NCBI GenBank assembly: GCA_030745875.1
Contig: JASLNT010000110.1
Span: forward strand, 1-56,861
DNA length: 56,861 nucleotides
Direction of reading: 5' to 3'
DNA from: Phycisphaerae bacterium
GTDB taxonomy: Bacteria > Planctomycetota > Phycisphaerae > SM23-33
Shown here: in pieces, positions 18,866 to 26,384 of the stretch
How positions within the stretch are numbered: position 1 is the stretch's first letter
Layout of the letters: every line of letters begins with the position of its first letter
Made by a program: the position numbers and the translations under genes
The notes under the pieces: generated by a model
What the model was told of the DNA's origin: nothing
The model's input: only the letters and a program-made list of their open reading frames with translations
The model's database searches: none

Positions 18866-19822
18866 TTAAGTCTTGTATCCGGGGCAACATACCGGCGGCA
18901 GCATTGAATCGTGCACTTTGACGAACACGCGAACGCCCCCCACCGGGTGTCCGCGCCGTCCGGCCTCCCGGTGCGCCTCGCTCAGCAGTTCCACCATCCT
19001 GACCGTTATCAGGTCGAACGCGACGCCCATCGCCTGCAGGGCGTGCTGGTCTTCCGGAGCCTCTGAGGCGAACAGCTCGCCCTCGCTGGCCTGTTTGAAT
19101 GCGGCCTGCAGATCCTCCATACCGGTCAGGACGAATTCCTCTTCGCACATGTTCTCGTATTCGGCGAGATTGTATTCCAGATCCTCGAACAGTTCGCCGA
19201 CGGGCATGTTGAACGTGAAACCCGACAGATGCCATTGATCTGTGTTAATATCGAAACGTTCCATCTCCACAAACAGCGCCGTAACTTCGAAATCCTCCGC
19301 CCCGTCGTTATACACGCTCGCCAGCCAACCGGCCGCCTGCTCAACCTGCCGATCGAATCCCCGCCCCAACGCAATGTGGAATGGCGTTTCCGGCTCGATC
19401 CGCCGCAAGTCGCTCTCCAGTAGAGGAATGAACTTGCGCACGTCCCCCGGCACGATGTAAGACTCGTTGGCCGTCGGACGCTCTCGCCACAACACCACAG
19501 TCCCAGCCAGACAGAGAATCGGCGGCCCGATATGCGCCAGTCGCCAGGACAGCCTCCCGACGCACAGGAGAATCAGCAACAGAACCGCCAGGCCCGCACT
19601 CGCCGCAATCAGCCCCACCGTCCCCCAGATCCGCCGATAAAGTTCCTGGCCGATCGAACAGACCAGACCAATCAGCCCCAGCACCACAAAAGGAACTGAC
19701 CGCAACAGATCACCCCAGCACCAAACGCCAAACGCGAGCATCGCCCCAGCCGTCAGAAAGAAACACGCAAACCACACCCTGCGCTCGTTCGGCGCCGCAC
19801 GCAATCTCTCAATAATTCCCAT
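18866..19822 (-). CDS. Hypothetical membrane protein with soluble C-terminal domain
   Basis: A 318-residue protein not assigned to a family. The N-terminal 110 residues contain about four hydrophobic helices (WFACFFLTAGAMLAFGVWCW, VPFVVLGLIGLVCSIG, GLIAASAGLAVLLLILLCVG, IGPPILCLAGTVVLW). The rest is soluble and acidic, with a mixed alpha/beta look, and includes FEDLEYNLAEYENMCEEEF. It ends in a short Cys pair (LPPVCCPGYKT). The ATG at 19822 begins MGIIERLRAAP; this start and its upstream bases recur as a remnant at 23708-23760. A strong candidate promoter lies 60-88 bases upstream. Its neighbour is the truncated lipoprotein-tail copy. Function unknown. Confidence 0.65.
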   Translation of the reverse strand: MGIIERLRAAPNERRVWFACFFLTAGAMLAFGVWCWGDLLRSVPFVVLGLIGLVCSIGQELYRRIWGTVGLIAASAGLAVLLLILLCVGRLSWRLAHIGPPILCLAGTVVLWRERPTANESYIVPGDVRKFIPLLESDLRRIEPETPFHIALGRGFDRQVEQAAGWLASVYNDGAEDFEVTALFVEMERFDINTDQWHLSGFTFNMPVGELFEDLEYNLAEYENMCEEEFVLTGMEDLQAAFKQASEGELFASEAPEDQHALQAMGVAFDLITVRMVELLSEAHREAGRRGHPVGGVRVFVKVHDSMLPPVCCPGYKT

Positions 19823-19881
19823 TCAAACCGCTCCGCATAATTGGCCTTGGTGCGATCGAAACCAGGACCGAGGTTGACACA

Positions 19882-19910
19882 AGGGTATGCTGGTGCAACG
19901 GAGATGTCAA
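19882..19910 (-). promoter_or_regulatory. Candidate sigma-70 promoter of the 18866-19822 gene (copy of a box shared with 24632-24660)
   Basis: On the minus strand TTGACA (19905-19910) is followed after 17 bases by TACCCT (19882-19887). About 25 bases across this box match the promoter upstream of the ankyrin gene with three differences, including most of the spacer. The shared spacer means common origin, not only shared sigma-factor recognition. Confidence 0.6.
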
Positions 19911-19943
19911 ATCAGGGGGCGGTGAGGAATGAGAGGCCGGTTC

Positions 19944-20272
19944 TTACTTGCCCGTCTGCTCGTTCTCAGCCGTCTCTTTCAACGGTTTGATTATGATGTC
20001 CCCTTTTTTGACCTCAACATCCAGCATAACTTTGCCTCCTCCGGCCTGGTCCAGCAGAAGGCGAATCAGCAGGGCGAACGTGGGTTTCCTGATCGAATGC
20101 ACGGTGATCGGCGTCTCGGGAGTGATGTCGTATCGTTTCAGTGCGTCCCAGTCGATCCGTATTTTCCGCTCGACCACTTCTTCCATGAACTGGAGGGTAA
20201 GGCTGAACTCTATGTCGATAAACTCAAACCTGCTGAGTTTCTCAGCCATCATGTTCCTGTTGGCTTTGTACG
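19944..20272 (-). pseudogene. 5'-truncated copy of the secretin-N-like lipoprotein tail
   Basis: This segment copies the last 102-109 codons of the lipoprotein gene at 22441-23667. Over 19981-20272 I count ten mismatches in 292 bases with no indels; the terminal 36 bases up to the stop are more diverged but still in register. Homology ends sharply at 20272, inside the parent reading frame. An internal Met pair lets a 102-residue frame (19944-20252, MMAEKLSRFEFID...) remain open with its own TAA. Most changes are conservative, which could mean selection or a recent origin. It has no signal peptide and no clear promoter, so I favour a non-functional fragment; a small cytoplasmic protein with one STN-like domain is the alternative. 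Confidence 0.7.
19944..20272. repeat. Direct repeat copy A flanking the AIPR gene
   Basis: Left copy of a direct repeat whose right copy is at 22441-22769. The fixed offset is 2,497 bases. The core 19981-20272 is about 96-97% identical by hand count. The copies have the same orientation and enclose the antiphage-type gene at 20451-22151. Confidence 0.9.
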
Positions 20273-20450
20273 TAAACCGGATCAGGACTATTTCATTTTC
20301 TTGTGTTGTATGTAATTAGCTGCGTCTTCCGTTTCTGTTGCTTATCTAGAACGCACCGATTTTGGCAAAACAAGCCTCTACGGCATTGATAATAGACAAG
20401 AGACTATAGTTCTGCCCCTTCTTCCTTCCCCCGCCCGTATTCCGTTGAGT

Positions 20451-22151
20451 TCACGCTGCCCCAGGCTCTGAAGCAAGCCATTCAGCACCGAACGAACAAG
20501 CCCGACTTCGAGACACCGCCTTTTGATACTGAGGGATGATGCTTCGTGACAGTTCCCGAACGGGATTGGGGCTTTTCAACTCGCGCTTGTAGTCAAAAGG
20601 AGTTCCCGCCTCTGCCCGCTCACGCACCTCGGCGTTAAGATCAATGATGAGATCTTTGACCATGCGATTCGTGCATACACGTAGTCGTTCACGCCCGTTG
20701 GCTTGCGATATGAAGCTTCCAGGGTCAGCGCAAAACGCAGAACCGTCTGCGTCCAGTTCGAGTGCGCTTCGCAGCAAGTAGAGCAAGAAGTACCGGCAAA
20801 GCCGATAGGAAGCAAGCATCCGATTCTCAATGTCACTCATACATTGCTGAATCGCAGTCTGGAGGTCCGCAACGGCAACGATACGGTTGGCAGTTACTTC
20901 TGGACGCGCGAATATGTCGGCATGCAATTCATCCAGAATCTTGTACGTCTGATGACACGTCCATGGTTGCTTCAGGTCAAACGCGAGAAGCAGTCGACCA
21001 GCCTCGTCATTGTCTATCATTTGGGGGGCCTGATCCGGTTCTCCCCGCTTTATTCTATAGGACACTTGACCTGCATAGATAGAAGCAAACTCATTCTGCA
21101 ACCGTCGTTGTATTGTGCTGTTGGACTGAAGATCACGGGCATTGATGGGATTCTGGTTATTGCTGTGGTGTGTGATTTTCTCCGCCAAACGGTGATCTGG
21201 CGGGAGTTCGATCAGGCGTGCTAGCACACGAAGGTCGTCCGTAATTTGTGCCCTATGATCGAATAGACTTGTCAGGCTCTGGCAGCCATTTACGACGGAG
21301 TAGTGGGATATCGTTATTTTATCATCCTCCAACTCAACATGCTGGCAGAGAATGGTCAGACCATTGTGATACAGAAGGAAATTCTTGTGCTCTGATGGGT
21401 CGTCGATACTTCGACCGATGTCTTTGTTTACTTTCGTCCGCCCGAGCGATCCTCGTACGTTCCAAGCGAACAACTCGTTCGATGCTATACCGTCAAGACG
21501 AATTAGGTCGTTGCCCTTCAGTGGGGCAAAAAGCACTTTGACGTCTTCTACCTGATACTGCGCGCAGTCAAGCCCAAACACATCGAAGACTACTGACGTG
21601 CCGACGGGTTCCGTTGGGCCAACAGAGATGTAATTTGCAGTAAGTTCTTGTTTGTCAAAAAGACGGATGTCTTCTCTTCCTTCAAGATATGATATAGCGT
21701 TCGCATCACGTTGTATATTGGTGACAAAAACGCCTTTGACGGCGAATCCATCAGTGACTAACTGTGCAACGTTCGAAGTAGTTAACAGACACGACAGCTC
21801 GGAGTTCGCAGTAGTGCTTGAGATACTCTGGATGGTCTGTGGATCGCTAAATTGAGCCAGAGAGCCAGCAAATTCCTTGAGTTGAGTGTCTCCGAGTGTT
21901 CGCGTAGCATTCTGGACCAACTTGCACTGAAATACAAATATCGTCTCTAGGTTCTCGTCCACATAGATGGCATCAACACCTTTGTCATCCATACCATCGC
22001 AAACACTGTCTTGGGCCTCCAATTCGTCCAGACGAAAGTAGTGTTGGAGGAACCAGACGAGCAGAGCATGCGATTCTGTTCGCCCGGGTACAATACAGGC
22101 CTTGACAGACTCGAGAATGGCAGGGTAAGTAAGATCAAGTATCGTAGGCAT
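20451..22151 (-). CDS. AIPR-family (abortive infection phage resistance) protein with nuclease-like N-terminus
   Basis: A 566-residue protein matching the AIPR family by its central region: NFLLYHNGLTILCQHVEL followed by ISHYSVVNGCQSLTSLFDH, then a long helical part with THHSNNQNPINARDLQSN. Near the N-terminus GMDDKGVDAIYVDE followed by IFVFQCKLV gives a D...QxK arrangement (D60, Q75, K77) like PD-(D/E)XK or Mrr-type nucleases. Such proteins are linked to abortive infection, with DNA or RNA cleavage as the likely action. GAGGAG lies eleven bases before the ATG at 22151. The gene is visibly more A+T-rich than its metabolic neighbours and is enclosed by direct repeats, so horizontal acquisition is likely. 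Confidence 0.85.
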   Translation of the reverse strand: MPTILDLTYPAILESVKACIVPGRTESHALLVWFLQHYFRLDELEAQDSVCDGMDDKGVDAIYVDENLETIFVFQCKLVQNATRTLGDTQLKEFAGSLAQFSDPQTIQSISSTTANSELSCLLTTSNVAQLVTDGFAVKGVFVTNIQRDANAISYLEGREDIRLFDKQELTANYISVGPTEPVGTSVVFDVFGLDCAQYQVEDVKVLFAPLKGNDLIRLDGIASNELFAWNVRGSLGRTKVNKDIGRSIDDPSEHKNFLLYHNGLTILCQHVELEDDKITISHYSVVNGCQSLTSLFDHRAQITDDLRVLARLIELPPDHRLAEKITHHSNNQNPINARDLQSNSTIQRRLQNEFASIYAGQVSYRIKRGEPDQAPQMIDNDEAGRLLLAFDLKQPWTCHQTYKILDELHADIFARPEVTANRIVAVADLQTAIQQCMSDIENRMLASYRLCRYFLLYLLRSALELDADGSAFCADPGSFISQANGRERLRVCTNRMVKDLIIDLNAEVRERAEAGTPFDYKRELKSPNPVRELSRSIIPQYQKAVSRSRACSFGAEWLASEPGAA

Positions 22152-22440
22152 GTTCTTAGATTCTCCTCATTCGTCGAATTCGTGTGACACCATAATCTAT
22201 TGTTTCACCGCCCCAACCCACAACTGTCAGATGGGACCGCTTTTTTCGTCCCGAATCATAAATGACGATACCATTGTCTATCTTTGATAAGCTGGAGGCA
22301 AGGGCAAACACGCGTAACGGCAGCGGCGAATATCCAATAACCCCTTCGACAAGCTCAGTATCTACGACAGGACAAGCCGTGGCCGTAACTACATCCGTGT
22401 AATCAGTGCTAATTGCAGTGAGGAACGCGGGCTGGAGCGA
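22152..22440. other. Intergenic region upstream of the AIPR gene
   Basis: It should hold the AIPR promoter on the minus strand; TTGTGG, an 18-base spacer and TAGATT near 22185-22230 are the best I can see and are weak. A phrase CTTCGACAAGCTCAG near 22345-22360, followed by GACAGGACAAGC, resembles a short intergenic repeat type seen in many environmental genomes, but occurs only once here. No gene is supported. Confidence 0.3.
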
Positions 22441-22769
22441 TCACTTGTCGATCTGCTTGTTTTCCGCCTTGGCGACTAGCGGTTTGATGATGATGTCCCC
22501 TTTTTTGACCTCAACATCCAGCATGACTTTGCCTCCTCCGGCCTGGTCCAGCAGAAGGCGAATCAGCAGGGCGAACGTGGGTCTTCTGATCGAATGCACG
22601 GTGATCGGCGTCTCGGGAGTGACGTCGTATCGTTTCAGTGCGTCCCAGTCGATCCGTATTTTCCGCTCGACCACTTCTTCCATGAACTGGAGGGCAAGGC
22701 TGAACTCTATGTCGACAAACTCAAGCCTGCTGAGTTTCTCAGCCATCATGTTCCTGTTGGCCTTGTACG
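22441..22769. repeat. Direct repeat copy B (3' part of the lipoprotein gene)
   Basis: Right copy of the repeat described at 19944-20272. Here the sequence lies inside an intact gene, so this is the parental copy. The junction after GTACG at 22769 is where homology to copy A stops. Confidence 0.9.
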
Positions 22770-23667
22770 GTGAGGCCGCCACCTGTGCGGCCGTTCGCGC
22801 ATACAGCCTCGCCGAATTCTTGATATCCTGCGGCGTCGAGACAACCACCACGTTGCCCAGCGACCCGACGGTGACGGAATAGTGATTTCCGCTCGCCAGT
22901 GCGAATAGTGTCTCCAGCGCCTCACCGAGTTTAACGTTGCGTCGTTTGTACGTAATCGGTTTGTCGAACTCCGCCCCGGCGGTCGCCAGAGCCCGCCAGC
23001 CGACTGCAATATTGCCATAGTCCCCCAGCCGATCGACAACCTCATACAGATCGACGTTAACGAAGTTCAGCTCGTCGATCCGCTGCTGGAGCTGCCAAGC
23101 CCCCTCCCGGTCGATAGCAACTAGAAGCGCCTTGTATCGCCTGCCCTCAGCAGCGAGCTGCTCCGGCGTCCGGATATATTGCCTGGCGGAGCCCAGCGAC
23201 CGCCTGGCGGTGTCGATTTGCCTGGAAATGCCCGCAACTTTCTTCTCCGCTTGAAGTTTCCGGTGCTCGCCGTTGGAGGCGATCGTGGCGAGTTTCTCAT
23301 CGAGGGCGTTCGCCCACGTATCGGCCGCCCGCCTATCGGTCGGGCGCGGGCCGGCATCGCTCCTGGCCTCAGAGAACCGTCGCGCAGTTCGAGGCGCAAC
23401 CTTCGCCAGTTCGGCGCGCGCCGCGGTGAGTTTCTCCTCCAGGAGAACAATTTCTTCAGTCAGGCGCGCCGCATCACTGACTCCCTTGTCGGAACGCTTC
23501 CGCGCCGTCTCGACCCACTGACTGACAACAGTATCCAACTCCCGATCCGATTCCGCATCAAGGCTCCCGCCGATCCCGCTGGTGCAACCGGAAATCACCC
23601 CGACGGCGAGACATAGAAGGACCACGGAAAACCCCCGCCCCGAAACCATCCCGCAGAAGCGTGACAT
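22441..23667 (-). CDS. Lipoprotein with coiled coil and two secretin/TonB short N-terminal-like (STN) domains
   Basis: From the ATG at 23667 the protein is 408 residues with a lipobox VISGC (Cys28), so it should be lipid-anchored. Residues about 35-200 are charged and helical (RLTEEIVLLEEKLTAARAELAKV), a likely coiled coil. Two STN-like domains follow: one around LNFVNVDLYEVVDRLGDYGNIAVGW with GEALETLFALAS, the other around LEFVDIEFSLALQFMEEVVERKIRIDW with FALLIRLLLDQAG, each ending in a short strand as in KGDIIIKP. Such domains occur in secretins, TonB receptors and related periplasmic proteins. A possible promoter -10 overlaps the first ATG, so a start at 23649 (also before the lipobox) is possible. 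Confidence 0.75.
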   Translation of the reverse strand: MSRFCGMVSGRGFSVVLLCLAVGVISGCTSGIGGSLDAESDRELDTVVSQWVETARKRSDKGVSDAARLTEEIVLLEEKLTAARAELAKVAPRTARRFSEARSDAGPRPTDRRAADTWANALDEKLATIASNGEHRKLQAEKKVAGISRQIDTARRSLGSARQYIRTPEQLAAEGRRYKALLVAIDREGAWQLQQRIDELNFVNVDLYEVVDRLGDYGNIAVGWRALATAGAEFDKPITYKRRNVKLGEALETLFALASGNHYSVTVGSLGNVVVVSTPQDIKNSARLYARTAAQVAASPYKANRNMMAEKLSRLEFVDIEFSLALQFMEEVVERKIRIDWDALKRYDVTPETPITVHSIRRPTFALLIRLLLDQAGGGKVMLDVEVKKGDIIIKPLVAKAENKQIDK

Positions 23668-23707
23668 ATAGTGTTTGACGCCCCGAAAGGTCAATAGTTC
23701 CGGCGGG

Positions 23708-23746
23708 TTATTGGACGGCGCCGCGCAATGACCCAATAACTCCCAT
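23708..23746 (-). pseudogene. Remnant of a gene start related to the 18866-19822 gene
   Basis: The minus strand at 23746 reads ATGGGAGTTATTGG, close to the start ATGGGAATTATTGA of the gene whose ATG is at 19822, and the preceding GCGGAGCGATTCGA matches GCGGAGCGGTTTGA there. Homology continues through TTGCG and GGCGCCG with a two-base deletion, and the frame stops after 12 codons (MGVIGSLRGAVQ). It lies 25 bases after the ankyrin gene stop. It is best read as the stub of a deleted paralogue. Confidence 0.6.
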
Positions 23747-23770
23747 TCGAATCGCTCCGCGCGTTTGTGA

Positions 23771-24520
23771 TTAGTCCGCCCGGGTCTCCTGCGGCGGGGG
23801 CAATATGCGTATGATTTCGTCGAGTTGTCTCTCCCTGGCGATGTCCAGGGCGGTCTTGCCCTCTTTCGTACGAAGCGACAAGTCCGCCCCCGAACGAACC
23901 AGGAGCTTCGCGGTCGCAAAGCTCTGACAGCAAACAGCCAAATGAAGCGGTGTTTGCCCTTCGTTGTCGGCGGGGTTCACTTCAGCCCCGGCATCGATCA
24001 GCGCCTTGGCGGTCATCACCGCATCGTTGCCCGTCGTCCAGTGAAGAGGCGTCAGCCCGCTGCTGTCTTTGGCGTTGAGGTCGGCTTTGTGTTCGATCAG
24101 GAGTTTTGCGACCTTGTCGGATTTCGGGGGAGCGTTTCTCGCGATCAGGTGCAGCGGTGTTGATCCGTCCCGACTAACTGCGTTGACGTCCGCGCCGGCT
24201 TTTAGGAGCACTTCAGCACAGCCTATCTTCCGCAGAGACGACGCCATATGCAGCAGCGTTTCTTTCTTCGCGGTGGTGTAGATGGTGTCGGCGAGCAGAC
24301 CGTTGTCCAGATAACCCTTCAATTCGGACGCCTTGTCGTCGTTTATGGCCCACATTGCGTCGCTGAGATGTCTCGATCCGTCCGACGATTCAGAGGGTTT
24401 CTGATTGTCGTCCCGCGAACTGCACGAGACAAGAAAGACCAGAAAAAGAACCGCCAACAGGAGAAACCTGCTCCCGACCCGGGCCTTGAAGCCCCCGGAT
24501 TTCGCTTCTGTGATGTTCAT
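23771..24520 (-). CDS. Ankyrin-repeat lipoprotein
   Basis: A 249-residue protein with a basic, hydrophobic leader and lipobox FLVSC (Cys33), so it is probably anchored in a membrane. Residues about 60-245 are ankyrin repeats; clear units include TLLHMASSLRKIGCAEVLLKAGADVNAV, TPLHLIARNAPP, TPLHWTTGNDAVMTAKALIDAGAEVN, TPLHLAVCCQ and TALDIARERQLDEIIRIL. Ankyrin arrays bind proteins; the partner is unknown. The ATG at 24520 follows GAGAG. The lipoprotein at 22441-23667 is the next gene leftward and may be cotranscribed, suggesting a pair of periplasm-facing binding proteins. Confidence 0.85.
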   Translation of the reverse strand: MNITEAKSGGFKARVGSRFLLLAVLFLVFLVSCSSRDDNQKPSESSDGSRHLSDAMWAINDDKASELKGYLDNGLLADTIYTTAKKETLLHMASSLRKIGCAEVLLKAGADVNAVSRDGSTPLHLIARNAPPKSDKVAKLLIEHKADLNAKDSSGLTPLHWTTGNDAVMTAKALIDAGAEVNPADNEGQTPLHLAVCCQSFATAKLLVRSGADLSLRTKEGKTALDIARERQLDEIIRILPPPQETRAD

Positions 24521-24631
24521 GTCTCTCAATCCGCCTGTCGCAAAATATTGACAAAGACCGCGCCCGCCCCGTCCGACACCGCACCGCAACTGTCAAACCG
24601 CGGGCCCGATACCCAATCCGGGGCGGATAGA

Positions 24632-24660
24632 AGAATATGCTGATGCGACGGGGATGTCAA
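24632..24660 (-). promoter_or_regulatory. Sigma-70-like promoter of the ankyrin lipoprotein gene
   Basis: TTGACA (24655-24660) and TATTCT (24632-24637) on the minus strand are separated by 17 bases. This is one of the best consensus matches in the window. It lies about 112 bases before the ATG at 24520 and is nearly identical to the box at 19882-19910. Confidence 0.65.
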
Positions 24661-24733
24661 ACCCGCCATGAGCCTTTGTTTACGACCGATTGCAGGGTTA
24701 CATGTAGAGCACAGATGCATCGAATGATTTGAA

Positions 24734-24761
24734 TTGTTATACCGCCAACCGCCTGTACAAT
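24734..24761 (+). promoter_or_regulatory. Candidate promoter of the 24858-26156 gene
   Basis: TTGTTA at 24734-24739 and TACAAT at 24756-24761 with a 16-base spacer, about 97 bases before the ATG. Just downstream GCGTAAT occurs twice eleven bases apart (24769-24786), followed by a partial third GTAA; this could be an operator, but that is a guess. Confidence 0.4.
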
Positions 24762-24857
24762 ACAAACTGCGTAATGAGTGCGTAATAGGCGTAAGAAACC
24801 AGAGCGTTCGAGCAAATTAACACATATCCGGAACGTACCCGAGCAAAGGGAGGCAAC

Positions 24858-26156
24858 ATGCCCAAGCAGAACATGCGAGATATTGTGGGCGAAAAGATCG
24901 AAGCTGAAACGAGACAAGCCGGCGAAATCGCCGATGGTCTGGCGGCAAGCAATACGACACTGACCGACCAGAGCATAAGAGCCTTCTTCCCGCACCACGA
25001 ACAGAGATGGGGTCGTTCACGATCCAACCTGCCCGCGGGCATTCCCTTCGCCACACAGATTGTTTATGGGCATCCTACAACCTTCGATCTTTACCCCGAG
25101 AGCAGACTCGATTTTGAGCAACGCTATGGCATCAGCATGCATGCGGCGATCAGCCTGGCTGAACGAGGTCGAATTCTTCCGAACCTCTATGTACGTAACG
25201 AAAAAGAATGGGAGGGCTATAACGATATGCGTAAACTTGTTAGCTTCTCCACAGCCAACGGTGTGCGAGTAGACGCGTATCTTGGAGCCAGATTTCCAAA
25301 ACACGCCGAAAGCATGCGCCATCGGCGCGAGATCGGACATCGCCTGCTGGATAATCTGAACAAGTCAGATCCGCAATCACACAATCACGTCCTGGATTGT
25401 CTGCATGCAAGCGAGGAATCCGCTGCGAGGGTCCTCGGGGCGCGTTGGGCGTATCTTGACTCATTCGCGCCGGATGGGTCGGATGTCTTTCACGAGTTGC
25501 TTGACAGGTCCGAATGGGATCTCGCATTTGACTATCTGACGACAGTGCAGAATCTGACCGTCTCTCCCATCAGCGGCGCTCTGGGCGGATACTTCGTTTG
25601 GAGCAATGTCCATATTGAAACACTGCGCCGTCTCCTGGCGGGTGAACTCCGCAGCTCAATCGCACCGCGAATGGACGCCAAAGTCGCCTCTTACGCAAGT
25701 CCTGAGGTCATGTCCTTCCTGGCGAAACGACTCGGCGGAGTTGGAGCATTGGAATTCCTGAATTCAAGCAGCGCATCGGCTCTTGTGACAATCACGGATG
25801 ATCAGGACTTCACACAGCTTCGCACCGAACTTCACGAAGCGGCCGATCAGCTGTCCATAATCACAGAGGGCGGAGAAACTCCCCAGGCCGCTGTCAAGCG
25901 TTGGGAAAGTGCTGCTAAGGGAATGAAAACCAAATTGAAGTACTACGAACGCGGCGGTGACATAGTACTACCCGGTATTCTCGGTGTACTGGGCTGCTTC
26001 CTGGGCGGGTGGATCGGAGCTGGAGCCGGAGGCGTACTTGGCGGTTGGTTGAGCCAGGAGAGTAAATTCGGACGACATCTACACGCACTTATGAGGCCCG
26101 AGGAGCATCGCTTTATGACAACGCTCGATAAGATCGAAGAGTTGCGCGACAGATAG
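24858..26156 (+). CDS. Unrecognised protein with C-terminal glycine-rich membrane segment
   Basis: A 432-residue protein I cannot place in a family. GGGAGG five bases before the ATG makes the start secure. There is no signal peptide. Residues 1-365 look soluble and mixed alpha/beta, with charged helices (RHRREIGHRLLDNLNKSD, FTQLRTELHEAADQLSII). Residues about 369-398 are a hydrophobic, glycine-rich stretch (LGGWIGAGAGGVLGGWLSQ), like glycine-zipper segments that pack or pierce membranes. A short charged tail follows. It is a single gene with its own promoter, divergent from the ankyrin gene and close to the AIPR module. A soluble sensor joined to a membrane-active tail, as in some defence effectors, is possible but unproven. 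Confidence 0.6.
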   Translation: MPKQNMRDIVGEKIEAETRQAGEIADGLAASNTTLTDQSIRAFFPHHEQRWGRSRSNLPAGIPFATQIVYGHPTTFDLYPESRLDFEQRYGISMHAAISLAERGRILPNLYVRNEKEWEGYNDMRKLVSFSTANGVRVDAYLGARFPKHAESMRHRREIGHRLLDNLNKSDPQSHNHVLDCLHASEESAARVLGARWAYLDSFAPDGSDVFHELLDRSEWDLAFDYLTTVQNLTVSPISGALGGYFVWSNVHIETLRRLLAGELRSSIAPRMDAKVASYASPEVMSFLAKRLGGVGALEFLNSSSASALVTITDDQDFTQLRTELHEAADQLSIITEGGETPQAAVKRWESAAKGMKTKLKYYERGGDIVLPGILGVLGCFLGGWIGAGAGGVLGGWLSQESKFGRHLHALMRPEEHRFMTTLDKIEELRDR

Positions 26157-26384
26157 ACTCCACGTCTGATACCGAGACCGGGGCAATCCAAGAGCAAATC
26201 GACCGACAAACAGACGTTTCACAACGAGCGGCCGGGGCTATGACACATCCGTTTGGCCGGAGAATGCAACACGGGCAGCTTGGCGTATACGGGCATCCGT
26301 CACATGGATTATCAGCCAACCTTTGAACACAGCTTTCAACTTATCTGCTGACCTCCCCGGCGTGACCCGGAGGCAAACAGGCAG

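Noticed and set aside
22343..22372. CTTCGACAAGCTCAG phrase considered as a member of an intergenic repeat family
   Set aside because: Only one copy in the window, so repeat status cannot be shown here.
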